Below, one piece after another: positions 27,956 through 37,154 of a stretch of DNA of 64,000 nt. The notes under the pieces are model-generated. The model did no database searches, had not been told where the DNA came from, and was given only the letters and a program-made list of their open reading frames with translations. A program made the position numbers and the translations under genes. Positions within the stretch are counted from its first letter, which is position 1. The number at the start of each line of letters is the position of its first letter. Source of the stretch: Gemmatimonadota bacterium (GTDB taxonomy: Bacteria; Latescibacterota; UBA2968; GCA-2709665). The stretch covers positions 431,580-495,579 of the forward strand of contig JAPPFJ010000035.1 of NCBI GenBank assembly GCA_028877215.1, written 5' to 3'.

Positions 27956-28429
27956 ATGCCGAATTTGAAATGTCGTGAAACGAAGAAGCTGATGCATGTC
28001 TATCTGGACGGCGATTTGTCGCCGGACCGGGAAGACGCCTTGCGTGCTCACCTTGCACGGTGCGAGGACTGCGCGCCTGTATTTGAGCGGCTGCGGCGAA
28101 GTGAGGACGCGGTCCGGAGCCACTTCGCGGCGTCCGTCGTGAATGAGACGGCGCCATCCGGCTTCTGGGATGGTCTGTCGGAACGGTTGGAAGCCCGGCC
28201 GGGACGCGTCCGATGGCGCACGCAAGACCTCATCGAGAGAATTCCCCGCGGCGTGCTCGCGCCGGCGGCGGTGGCAGCGGTGCTTATGCTTGCGGTCTGG
28301 GGAATGGAGGTGTATGAAACGGCCGTACCGGCGGGGAATGGAGAATCTGCGCCGGTGCGTAAAGAACTAGCGCAGATCCGGGCATCAATCCTGGATATGG
28401 AAGCCGAACTGGAGCAACAGTGGAGATAG
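27956..28429 (+). CDS. Zinc-finger anti-sigma factor (membrane-anchored)
   Basis: 157 residues. The N-terminal zinc-binding anti-sigma module is visible as Cys6, then His32-x2-Cys35-x2-Cys38 in RAHLARCEDC. One transmembrane helix at about 98-116 (VLAPAAVAAVLMLAVWGME) follows, with a C-terminal stretch ending in a coiled-coil-like ELAQIRASILDMEAELEQQ. It should hold the upstream sigma factor at the cytoplasmic membrane until released. Its stop at 28429 is just five bases before the next start, indicating translational coupling with the first GWxTD-like gene. Confidence 0.9.
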   Translation: MPNLKCRETKKLMHVYLDGDLSPDREDALRAHLARCEDCAPVFERLRRSEDAVRSHFAASVVNETAPSGFWDGLSERLEARPGRVRWRTQDLIERIPRGVLAPAAVAAVLMLAVWGMEVYETAVPAGNGESAPVRKELAQIRASILDMEAELEQQWR

Positions 28430-28434
28430 CGGCT

Positions 28435-31400
28435 ATGCGACAAATGATTTCAGTCGTCCTGGGCTTTGCTTCATTGGCGTGCGCGCATTCAGCCAGCGGG
28501 GATACGGTGGAAGTGCAGGTTCAGGGAGCGCAGGGACCGGCGGACAGCATCCATCTGAAGTGGGACGGAAAACGGCCTGTTCCGACGGAAAGATCCGTGC
28601 TGGAGACACCGTCCACCACGGGCGACTTCAGGGAGATGCTCAAGGACCTTCGTATCCAGAACCGCAAGTCGCTTTTGGAGCTCAAGCGGGACGTCGACGC
28701 GATGAACGTGGCGCTGGAAGCGGGATCGGTCGGCGCCGACGAGACCCGGTTGCTTCTGGCCGATATCCGTATGCGCCGCATAGACGCGCGGGTGAGCCTG
28801 AACCTGATGGGCTTCATGAACCGCGTTGCGAAGGATGAGGATCTGACCGGGCTGTGGAGCGACCCCGTGCGCCTGTTCACTCCGGCGCCGGCGACGTCCA
28901 ATATCCTGATCGTGAATCGCACCCGGGGACAGTTGGCCGCGGACGTCTGGGACGCCGATACCATTGGCGTGGTGTACGTTCCCGCGTTCTCCGGTTTCGC
29001 GAAGGAGGCCATGCCGGACGAGAACGCACTGGTCGAGGCGGCGAACGTTAGGGCGGATGTTTCCGTACACAGCGCCGAGGCCGTAGCTGACGCTGTTGAG
29101 GGACTCGATGAAGCCCATGGAGGGGGCATTTCCGGTGCGATAACTGTGGTTTGGGTATCGGATCCTACCGGGGTGCACGCGCCGCCAGGGTCGACCGCGG
29201 ATGACCCGCCCGCGCGCGGGATGGTGGTCTTTCCCTCCACGATGGTGCCGCGCCCCGAACGGCTGTTGCTGGATCGCGCGGAGCCCGTGGCGATTCGGGA
29301 CATGGAAGGCGTCCAGGTGGTCCATCTCGTCGACAGCGGCATGCTGCTGGAGCGCCTGAAGGCCGCGCCACGGAAGCGGACCGCGGCTTTCAGGCGGACG
29401 ACGGGCTTTGAGGGATACTGGGCGCAACGCGGTGTGCTGCCTGTGCCGGCAATGCGCGAACCGGGTTCTTCCCGGCAAGGTGTCACCATACGCACCGCGC
29501 CGCCCGCGGCGCTGGTGACCGACCCCAACGGACCGGCCGCATACAACCAGGGAGTCGGTCTGCTGGCCGCCGGCAAATTCGACGAAGCGAAGCAGCGATT
29601 TGAAGAGGCGATTTCCGAAGACGACCGGTACGCGCCTTCCTTTGTGGGATTGGGAAGGGCTTATATGGGGCAGGGCGCCCGGGAAGACGGGGAATATTTC
29701 TTGAAGAAGGCACTGAAGCGGTCGCCAGGGTCTCCAGCGGCGTTAAAAGCGCTCAGCGACGCGGCGATGCGGAGCGAAGACTGGGGGGACCAGAAGAAGT
29801 GGACGGGACAGATTCTGGCCCGGGAGCCGCATAACCCGGAAGCGCTCTACAGGCGGGCGATCGCCTACCGGGAATCCGGCAAGCACAAGGGGACTGTCGC
29901 GCGCTGGCTGGACTGGCGGCGGTCGGAACGGCACTTCAGACAACTCTTGGATATGGCGCCGCGATACCGGGACGCGCTGTATCAGTTCGCGGTACTCAGA
30001 CGCTATGACAAGGCGTTTGTAAAGGCGATTCGGCTGGGCGAGAGTCAGGTGCGGATCAAGCCGGATGAATTCATACACCGGCGCAGGCTGCGGCGTCTGT
30101 ACCTGTATTTCCTGGACAATAAGGATCCGAACGATGCGCTGAAATGGTTACGCAGGCATGGTACCGAATACGCGCGTTACTTCGAGGGCGAGGCCCTGCG
30201 GCTCTCCGGGCAGTCGGCGCGCGCGGATACGGTACTGCGGTCCTGGCTCTTGTCGGAATCTTCTTTGAGCGTAATACCGGCCTATCTTTCATTGGCGCGC
30301 ATCGCTTACGGAAGCGAGGACTTCGAGACCGGAGAGGGCCATTACAGCAACGCGGTGGAAAACATCCGCGACTCTCTGGATGCGCAACTGATGTACGAAG
30401 ACGTGAAATACATCGTAACCGTAGAGGAGATGGATGCGTTTTCCAGACTCGAAACGCCGGAGGCCTTTCGGGAGTTCTTCCGGAAGTTCTGGGCGAGCCG
30501 GGACCCCACCCCTGCCGTGTCTCCCAACGTGCGGCTGGGGGAGCACTACCGGCGGATTTTGTATGCAGAACGGTACTACATTTACGATGGATTTCGGACC
30601 TGGTTCTACGATCCGGACCAGGGCGATGACATCCCGTACCCGAGTACGGTTGAATTGAACGACAGGTTCAACGATCCGGGTCTGATATACATTCGTCACG
30701 GCCGCCCGTCGGATACGCAGAAGTTCTCCATGGCCGAAGTCTGGCACTACTGGAAGACGGATGCATTTGACAAGATGTTATTCAATTTCGCCGCAACACC
30801 CAGCAGTATGGGTTCCAACTGGCGTCTTGTGGAGTCCCTGTCCGGTTCGGGAAACTATGGACGACGCCTTCGGTGGGAGAATGAGAAACTCAGGCGCGAA
30901 GTGCGCCGGTCCGTGGAGACGGCGCTGCAGACAGACCGCCATACCTGGGAAGACGACGTGGATGACCTCGATTACGAGTCCTACCTGGCGTATTTCAAGG
31001 GCGAACGCGGCAGGGACGACGTTGAACTGTATTACGGAATGCCATTCAAGGAATTGAAGAAGGACTTTCGTCAATTGCCCGATACGGCTGCGGTCTACCA
31101 ATACGGCCTGGCGCTGCATGACATGCAGTGGAACCGGTACGAGAACCTGACCGGCTACGTGCGAAAATCCCATGTCGAACGGTCGCGCTACGAAGACCGG
31201 AGCTTCGGCGTACTCCGGTTTTCCGCCGACCCCGATTCAGGGCACGCGGCGTTTTTCCTCAGACCCTCACGGGACAACCTCCTTGGCGGCTGGAAGCAGG
31301 ACCTGCGAATACCTGAATTCTCGGAGACCGAACTGGATATGAGCAGCGTCGTGCCGGCGCATGTGATCCGGGCCGACGTCGAGGGATCCCATGGCTTCAA

Positions 31401-31767
31401 TCTTCGAGGAATCCATGCCGTACCCAATCCGTCGCTTCGATTCTCGCGCAAGGATCCGGTGCACATCTATTTCGAACTCTACAATTTGACGCCGGACGAG
31501 CGGGGCACAACGTCGTTCGAGGTCTCGTACGGGTTGACCCGGCTGAAAAGGAAGGGAATCAAACGACTGCTCAGGATCTTTGGCAGTGGGGACAAACCCG
31601 CCACGACCGTCACGGTCGAGCGCATCGGCGATTCTCCCGACACCCGGGAATCTCTGGCGCTGGACCTGAACAAGGCCGGCTCAGGTGAGTTTCTGCTGAA
31701 GGTAAGGGTCCGCGATATCCACGCCGGCACGGAGCGTGAGAAGTCGGTGGAGCTGGTTCTGGAATAG
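28435..31767 (+). CDS. Secreted TPR protein with GWxTD-like C-terminal region (paralogue 1)
   Basis: 1110 residues from the ATG at 28435 (GGAG nine bases upstream). A signal peptide (about 1-22) is followed by a region of 340 residues that I do not recognise. TPR-like helices run from about 365 to 610 (YNQGVGLLAAGKFDEAKQRF and so on). Then comes the GWxTD-family block: EEMDAFSRLETPEAFREFF, FWASRDPTP, and LNDRFNDPGLIYIRHGRPSD where relatives have GWETDRGxxYIRYGxP. The C-terminal domain holds VPNPSLRFSRKD and YFELYNLTPDERG, shared with the other four paralogues. It is the longest and most diverged member. It is likely envelope or periplasmic and co-transcribed with the sigma and anti-sigma genes. 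Confidence 0.85.
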   Translation: MRQMISVVLGFASLACAHSASGDTVEVQVQGAQGPADSIHLKWDGKRPVPTERSVLETPSTTGDFREMLKDLRIQNRKSLLELKRDVDAMNVALEAGSVGADETRLLLADIRMRRIDARVSLNLMGFMNRVAKDEDLTGLWSDPVRLFTPAPATSNILIVNRTRGQLAADVWDADTIGVVYVPAFSGFAKEAMPDENALVEAANVRADVSVHSAEAVADAVEGLDEAHGGGISGAITVVWVSDPTGVHAPPGSTADDPPARGMVVFPSTMVPRPERLLLDRAEPVAIRDMEGVQVVHLVDSGMLLERLKAAPRKRTAAFRRTTGFEGYWAQRGVLPVPAMREPGSSRQGVTIRTAPPAALVTDPNGPAAYNQGVGLLAAGKFDEAKQRFEEAISEDDRYAPSFVGLGRAYMGQGAREDGEYFLKKALKRSPGSPAALKALSDAAMRSEDWGDQKKWTGQILAREPHNPEALYRRAIAYRESGKHKGTVARWLDWRRSERHFRQLLDMAPRYRDALYQFAVLRRYDKAFVKAIRLGESQVRIKPDEFIHRRRLRRLYLYFLDNKDPNDALKWLRRHGTEYARYFEGEALRLSGQSARADTVLRSWLLSESSLSVIPAYLSLARIAYGSEDFETGEGHYSNAVENIRDSLDAQLMYEDVKYIVTVEEMDAFSRLETPEAFREFFRKFWASRDPTPAVSPNVRLGEHYRRILYAERYYIYDGFRTWFYDPDQGDDIPYPSTVELNDRFNDPGLIYIRHGRPSDTQKFSMAEVWHYWKTDAFDKMLFNFAATPSSMGSNWRLVESLSGSGNYGRRLRWENEKLRREVRRSVETALQTDRHTWEDDVDDLDYESYLAYFKGERGRDDVELYYGMPFKELKKDFRQLPDTAAVYQYGLALHDMQWNRYENLTGYVRKSHVERSRYEDRSFGVLRFSADPDSGHAAFFLRPSRDNLLGGWKQDLRIPEFSETELDMSSVVPAHVIRADVEGSHGFNLRGIHAVPNPSLRFSRKDPVHIYFELYNLTPDERGTTSFEVSYGLTRLKRKGIKRLLRIFGSGDKPATTVTVERIGDSPDTRESLALDLNKAGSGEFLLKVRVRDIHAGTEREKSVELVLE

Positions 31768-31809
31768 GGCCTCAGTATCGAACCTCTCCTCTCGGATGTT
31801 CAGATGCAG

Positions 31810-32030
31810 TGAGAGGGGAGACGCAAGACGGGAGAGGACCACGCCCGGCCCTACCACCAGGTGAGACGTAAGCCGTGAGAGGGGAGAGATTTCCTGCCTT
31901 GTGAGGATTCTTTTCGTGTCGAAGACAAGAAGGAAAAATATACCAGGCGAAGATTTCTTCTCCCGTCTCACCTCTACCGGCTCCCCGCATTTCTTCTACC
32001 CTCTTCCCTCTCACCGCTTTTAGGCGACCT
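31810..32030 (+). repeat. Dispersed palindromic repeat, copy E (long form)
   Basis: Occupies most of the 376-bp gap between paralogues 1 and 2. It has AGACGGGAGAGGACCACGCC, the CCTACCACCAGGTGAGACG block shared with copy C, GAGAGGGGAGAGATTTCCTG, AGGCGAAGATTTCTTCTCCC and the pyrimidine-rich end CTCTTCCCTCTCACCGC. The core is more diverged than in copy D. A further C-rich stretch (CCCCCTCTCCTGAAGGAAAG) follows. The element is expected to separate or weaken transcription between the two genes. Confidence 0.75.
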
Positions 32031-32143
32031 CTCCCCCCGGCCCCCTCTCCTGAAGGAAAGGGGGAGAAGGGCGGGGCGAGTGAGCCCAAACCTGCAAAAT
32101 AGCCCTTCGCGTATACCTGCCTCCAGCCCGGAAGGTCTCTGGT

Positions 32144-34492
32144 ATGAAACATACATTCTTCATTCTAGTTACGCTGATGGCGGCGGGTGTATCGAGCGCC
32201 GGGACGATAGATGCGCGAAGGGATTCGCTGTATCGCGAGACGTTGGCGAAGGTCGGTAAAGTGCCCCCGGAAGCAAGCATAGAGGCGTTTGAACGGGTCT
32301 TGAAGTTCAACTGGAAATTCGCGCCCGCGCACCATGAGATCGCGAAGCGATACATTGAATTGAATACACCGCTCACGCGCCAGAGCGCCCGCAAAGCGCT
32401 GGACGAGGCGATGCGGCTCGATCCGGCGAACGGCGACTATCAGGTGACGCTGGGTGAGTTGCTCACCAGACAGGGCTTCTCGTGGCACGCGGTGCGTCAC
32501 TACGAAAAACTGTTGCAAGCGGAGCCGAATAACGCGGAGGCCGCGTATTGGTCCGGATACTATGCATTCAAGGATTACCTGAGATACAGAGACAGCGATA
32601 TCTGGGGCCTCGACGCCGCCAGAGATCTCGAACGGGCAGAAATACGCATTCGACAGAGCGTCGACGCGGACCCGATCTATCGGGATGCGTATCGCCTGCT
32701 CGGTCTATTGCACGTCGAGAGCGGGTATCCGCAGGCCTTGATCTCGGACTACAAACGACTTCTGGAACAGTCGCCCGAGGACAAGGACGCGTTATTGTAT
32801 ATCGGCCTGGGCTACCAGGCACTGGGTGATCTGGACAAAGCGCATGGGTTTTATGCGCGGGCGCTTGCGGGGATGAGCGACGAAGAGCGAAAGATCATGG
32901 AGAACGTGGAACTCGTTGCCTCGGAAGAGGATAGGATACGGATGATGCACGCAATCGACTATGATGAAATGAGCACGAATTGGACGAACGACGGGCGCGA
33001 CCGCTTCTGGCGGAGTCTGGATCCGCTGTTTTTAACGGAGCTCAACGAGAGAAAGATTGAGCATTACGGACGGTTTGCATACGCCAATCTCAGGTTCAGC
33101 CGCCCCTTCAAGGAAATTTCGGGGTGGCAGACCGATCCCGGCAAGACGATCATCAAGTTCGGGCCGCATCTGAAACAGCATATATTCCCATCTTCCTCGG
33201 GAATATGGAAAAATGTATGGCTTTACGAGGGTTTTCGCATCTCCTTCCAAAACAACGACGGGTCGGACAGATGGCGTTTCGCGCTGGGATCGGGCCACAG
33301 CGGTGGCAGTGCGCGAAGCCTGAGAGAGCGCGTCACGGTTGACGAAGAAGACGGTGGCATTTTCCATATTTCACGACTGCGAAACGACCTTGGCGATTTT
33401 TATGCCGGCAGGAATCGAAGAAATTTGAGGGCAACGCCTCAACCTCCCTCCCGGCATGTGTTTCGAGATACGCCCCAGCGGTATATCGACCCCTATCGCG
33501 AACTGAAATACCGGATGCCCTACCAGGTCTCGGCCTTTCAGGAGCGCGACAGTATTCGCGTTGAGTTCGCGTACGCCATTCCGAAGGCACGGGTGCAGGT
33601 CTCCCGGACGGATGGTCTTCTGGATCTCGAAGACGGCGTGTTTCTGTTCGATGAACACTGGGACCAGGTCTACCGAAGAAAGTTGGACGTCGAAATGCAA
33701 TGGCCCGTCTTTGACAAGGCAAGTGAAACAAAGAGCGACAGCCTGCGGCGCAGCCACATTGCATCCTTCCGAACTCTGCGCGTCTCCCCCCGGCAGCACC
33801 GGCTCGTGGTGGAGGTCCGGGACCGCAGCACGGGCTCGATCGGCACGTTTCGCGAATTCCGCGAGTTCCGGACCGTGGACTCTCTGTTGGCGATGAGCGA
33901 TCTGCTACTGGCGTCCGGGATCCAACCGAAAAACCCATTTCCCGAAGGACGCGAGGATCTACTCGTCACGCCAAATCCTCTCCACACCTACGGCCGTTCC
34001 GAGCCGGTCTTCATCTATCTCGAGATCTATAATCTGAAAGAGGACAGGTTCGGCGGAACGAAGTATCGTATTTCCTACCGTCTGACCCGGCCGGACCGCG
34101 AGGAAATCCGGCCCGAACGGTTCGCCGCCCTCGACATGCCGGGCGCGGGCGCCGCGGTGGAGATTCAGACCGTCGTCGCGGAATCGATCATCGAAAGCGA
34201 GGAAGACCTCTGGCGGGGAGACGATGAGGCGTCCGTTCGTTTCCGCGTGAAATACATCCTGCCGGAACGAAACAGGATTTCCGAAGAGATCGAGGAAACG
34301 CCCCGCAAGAAAGAAGGCGCCGAGACGACGGTCACGGCGCAATACCGGGGAAATCAGGAGGACGACTTCACCTTCCTTCAGATCGACGCGACCAATGCCC
34401 CTGCAGGTTTCCACAAGCTCATCGTCACCCTGAAGGACCTGTATACAGGCCGGACCGCGGAACGGGACGTGGTGTTCCGGGTGGTTGAGTGA
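32144..34492 (+). CDS. GWxTD-domain TPR protein (paralogue 2)
   Basis: 782 residues. A signal peptide (MKHTFFILVTLMAAGVSSAG) is followed by TPR-like helices to about residue 245 (KFAPAHHEIAKRYIELN, ADPIYRDAYRLLGLLHV and so on). The GWxTD block reads FWRSLDPLFLTELNERKIEH, then GWQTDPGKTIIKFG with Gly327-Trp328. The C-terminal domain includes VTPNPLHTYGRSEP and YLEIYNLKEDRFGGTKYRIS. The start follows a weak ribosome site. It is probably secreted to the envelope; the family role is unknown. A short copy of its 3' end reappears after paralogue 3. Confidence 0.87.
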   Translation: MKHTFFILVTLMAAGVSSAGTIDARRDSLYRETLAKVGKVPPEASIEAFERVLKFNWKFAPAHHEIAKRYIELNTPLTRQSARKALDEAMRLDPANGDYQVTLGELLTRQGFSWHAVRHYEKLLQAEPNNAEAAYWSGYYAFKDYLRYRDSDIWGLDAARDLERAEIRIRQSVDADPIYRDAYRLLGLLHVESGYPQALISDYKRLLEQSPEDKDALLYIGLGYQALGDLDKAHGFYARALAGMSDEERKIMENVELVASEEDRIRMMHAIDYDEMSTNWTNDGRDRFWRSLDPLFLTELNERKIEHYGRFAYANLRFSRPFKEISGWQTDPGKTIIKFGPHLKQHIFPSSSGIWKNVWLYEGFRISFQNNDGSDRWRFALGSGHSGGSARSLRERVTVDEEDGGIFHISRLRNDLGDFYAGRNRRNLRATPQPPSRHVFRDTPQRYIDPYRELKYRMPYQVSAFQERDSIRVEFAYAIPKARVQVSRTDGLLDLEDGVFLFDEHWDQVYRRKLDVEMQWPVFDKASETKSDSLRRSHIASFRTLRVSPRQHRLVVEVRDRSTGSIGTFREFREFRTVDSLLAMSDLLLASGIQPKNPFPEGREDLLVTPNPLHTYGRSEPVFIYLEIYNLKEDRFGGTKYRISYRLTRPDREEIRPERFAALDMPGAGAAVEIQTVVAESIIESEEDLWRGDDEASVRFRVKYILPERNRISEEIEETPRKKEGAETTVTAQYRGNQEDDFTFLQIDATNAPAGFHKLIVTLKDLYTGRTAERDVVFRVVE

Positions 34493-34653
34493 GTTAAAAG
34501 CCAACTGCCGACCTGTCATTCTGGGCGCGGGCGAAGAATCTCCCGTCCACACTAAGTGTGGAAGCAACTCTCGCTGACGATCCGTGGGTGCATATTGACT
34601 CTTACAGTTTCGGTTGCGGCAGAGCATTTCAAAGCCGCGTAAGGAGGTCCAAA

Positions 34654-36981
34654 ATGAAGCTTGTAATGGTTTTGAAGGTTGTGGCTATTGCCGCGGTGAC
34701 GTTCTTTAACGCTGAGGCCGTGGCGACGTCGATGTCCACTGAGGATCGGGCGTTGGTTAAGAACCTCTACAGCGAGGGGATGGACCTGCTTGAGAGCGAC
34801 AGCCTGGACGCGGCCGCGGCGAATTTCCGGGCTGCAATCGAGATCGACAGCAAACATGCGCCTTCGCACGTCGGTCTGGGCCACGTGTATTTGAAGGATG
34901 GGGATTTGAAATCCGCCGAACGGGCATTTGTGGATGCGCGGAGGAGGCAGCACAAATACGCTCCGGCGTACAACGGACTCGGGTTGGTGTGGCGAGAAAA
35001 ACCGAAGGGCCTTTACACGGCGATCGACTATTTCAAGAAGGCACTGCAATACGACCGGAACTACCTGGAAGCGCGTTATCATATCGCCGAGGCGAGGTAC
35101 GCATTGGGGGAACACGATGTAAAGCGCGAAGCGGAAAAGCTCCTCCAAATGAATGCCACGTTTGCGCCGGCGCATAAGCTGCTCGGCGAATGGTATGAGA
35201 CATTCAAGGAAGATCATCTGCGCGCGGCGGAGCACTACGAACGATACCTTTCTCTAAGGCCCGATGATCTGGACGTCACTTTGCGTCTTGCCGGAGCGCT
35301 TGGCAAAGCCGGCGACCATGCGCGCGTTGTCGACCTGATGCGCAGGCAGATGCTGAGCCATCCGGATGCAGTCGAAATTTCGCCCGTCCTCGCGAACGCC
35401 TACATGGAAATGGATTCCATGGACCTGGCGGAGGTCGCGTTCGAGAGATATTTCGAAGCCTGTGAACCGCAAGAACGGATACTGTATGAGGATATCCGCC
35501 TCCTTGCTTCTGCTGATGAATACGAGGCTTTTGCCCAAGCGCCGGATCGAGACGCCTATCTGACCCGGTTCTGGGGAGACCGGGACCCGGATCTGACAAC
35601 GGCCGCCAACGAGCGACGTCTGGAACATTACCGGCGTGTATGGTTCGCGCGACGGCATTTTTCCAAATCGCAGCAGCCCTGGGATACGCGAGGAGAAGTA
35701 TACGTGAGATTCGGAGATCCGGACCATCGATCGAGGTCGGACTGGATGAATTTTCAGCAGAAAGTGGATGTACAGAAAGTGAAGGAAGCCCTTGCGATTC
35801 AGCTGCACGGCGCCGCGGCGGTATCGCGCTGGGGCACAATCCTGGTCGCCTTTCCAGTGCGCAGCGTTCCGGAAGACTATGGTGGCTTCAAGGCCCCGAC
35901 ACACAGTCCGGTGCTGGCAAATGGTATGGACGCCTCAATGGTCCCGTGGGAAAGCTGGGTCTACGTGAATAACGGCGTGGGGGGCGGCATGGAAGTGACG
36001 TTTACGGATGAAATGTTGAACGGAGCTTTCGATTACGCGCCGCCGCCGATCGACGTTGATATCGACATCGGAAAACTGGCCGCATTCAACCGGTTGAGTC
36101 CCCGAAATGTGAGCATGCGGACGGCGGCGCGATATCCCAACTACTTCCAGCCGCCTGTGAACGAAGATCCGCTGGAATTCTACTACGATCTGGCCGATTT
36201 TCGAGGGCAGGCTGAAGCGGCATCCGCACTGGAAGTGTATGCTGGAATTCCACACCACGCAGCGCAGTACCTGGGGGCCGAGGAAGCAACAACGCTGGAC
36301 GTCGAAAGGACAGTTGCTCTATTGAACAAGGAAACCGGTCGTGTTTACCGCGAGAAAGGCGACGTTCATTTCCGGCGGCAGGGAGACGTGAGTCAGACAC
36401 TGGGTGCGTTCGTCCCCGACGTCGTTCGGCTGGACGTTCCACCTGGCCACTACCGAATGGAGGTAAAGGCCAGGGACAAACGCACCGGCCGGCGCGGGAG
36501 GTACCGGCAGATCATCCACGTGGAGGCCTACCCTGAGTCCGGTCTGCGGGTGAGCGATCTGGAACTGGCCTGGCGGATCACTGAGGACAACGAGGACGGC
36601 AAGTTCAGCAAAGGGGAATTGCACGTCGTCCCGATGCCGACCCGCACCTACGGCAAGGGGCACAGCGTCTACGTGTACTACGAAATATACAATCTGGCCA
36701 GGGATACGTTCGGGAGAACGAGATACCGGATCACCTACACCGTGGGCAAAAAAGGAGAATCCGAGGCTGGCAATATCGCACGGCTCGTGAGGCTGCGAGG
36801 GAAACGGCAGGTGGAGGTTGAGGTGGCATCCGAGCAGGTCGGTACAGATCCCACAGAGGTGGAATACGTCGCGCTGCAACTGGGACAAGATAACGACGGA
36901 CGGCAGGTGCTGCAGGTGGCCGTCACGGATTTGAACAGCGGTGAGACGGTGACCAAGGATGCGGGGTTCGTGGTGAAGTGA
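34654..36981 (+). CDS. GWxTD-like TPR protein (paralogue 3)
   Basis: 775 residues from the ATG at 34654, preceded by a perfect AAGGAGG; the in-frame start at 34558 has none. A signal peptide (to about residue 24) leads into TPR units from about 28 to 210 (APSHVGLGHVYLKDGDLKSA, APAYNGLGLVWREKPKGLYT). FWGDRDPDLTTAANERRLEH is the family entry block, but the GWxTD string is replaced by QPWDTRGEVYVRFGDPDH. The C-terminal VPMPTRTYGKGH and YYEIYNLARDTFGRTRYRIT match the other members. Loss of the GWxTD core with retention of the C-terminus suggests a specialised member. Confidence 0.86.
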   Translation: MKLVMVLKVVAIAAVTFFNAEAVATSMSTEDRALVKNLYSEGMDLLESDSLDAAAANFRAAIEIDSKHAPSHVGLGHVYLKDGDLKSAERAFVDARRRQHKYAPAYNGLGLVWREKPKGLYTAIDYFKKALQYDRNYLEARYHIAEARYALGEHDVKREAEKLLQMNATFAPAHKLLGEWYETFKEDHLRAAEHYERYLSLRPDDLDVTLRLAGALGKAGDHARVVDLMRRQMLSHPDAVEISPVLANAYMEMDSMDLAEVAFERYFEACEPQERILYEDIRLLASADEYEAFAQAPDRDAYLTRFWGDRDPDLTTAANERRLEHYRRVWFARRHFSKSQQPWDTRGEVYVRFGDPDHRSRSDWMNFQQKVDVQKVKEALAIQLHGAAAVSRWGTILVAFPVRSVPEDYGGFKAPTHSPVLANGMDASMVPWESWVYVNNGVGGGMEVTFTDEMLNGAFDYAPPPIDVDIDIGKLAAFNRLSPRNVSMRTAARYPNYFQPPVNEDPLEFYYDLADFRGQAEAASALEVYAGIPHHAAQYLGAEEATTLDVERTVALLNKETGRVYREKGDVHFRRQGDVSQTLGAFVPDVVRLDVPPGHYRMEVKARDKRTGRRGRYRQIIHVEAYPESGLRVSDLELAWRITEDNEDGKFSKGELHVVPMPTRTYGKGHSVYVYYEIYNLARDTFGRTRYRITYTVGKKGESEAGNIARLVRLRGKRQVEVEVASEQVGTDPTEVEYVALQLGQDNDGRQVLQVAVTDLNSGETVTKDAGFVVK

Positions 36982-36985
36982 CGGA

Positions 36986-37025
36986 GACCGCGGAACGGGA
37001 CGTGGTGTTCCGGGTGGTGGAGTGA
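36986..37025 (+). repeat. 40-bp duplicated 3' end of paralogue 2
   Basis: Positions 36986-37025 match 34453-34492 (the last 13 codons and stop of paralogue 2) at 39 of 40 bases, including GAACGGGACGTGGTGTTCCG and the stop TGA. It sits immediately after the stop codon of paralogue 3, out of any gene. Confidence 0.9.
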
Positions 37026-37154
37026 ATGAACGACTCTGCAGCCGGATTGGATAAGGCGCTGGCGTTCCCGGGAGCGAGGATCATGTCGCAACAGTTGTTG
37101 GAAAAGACGACATTGGACTTGTGTGATATTCAATAATATCCAAATCTGATTTGG

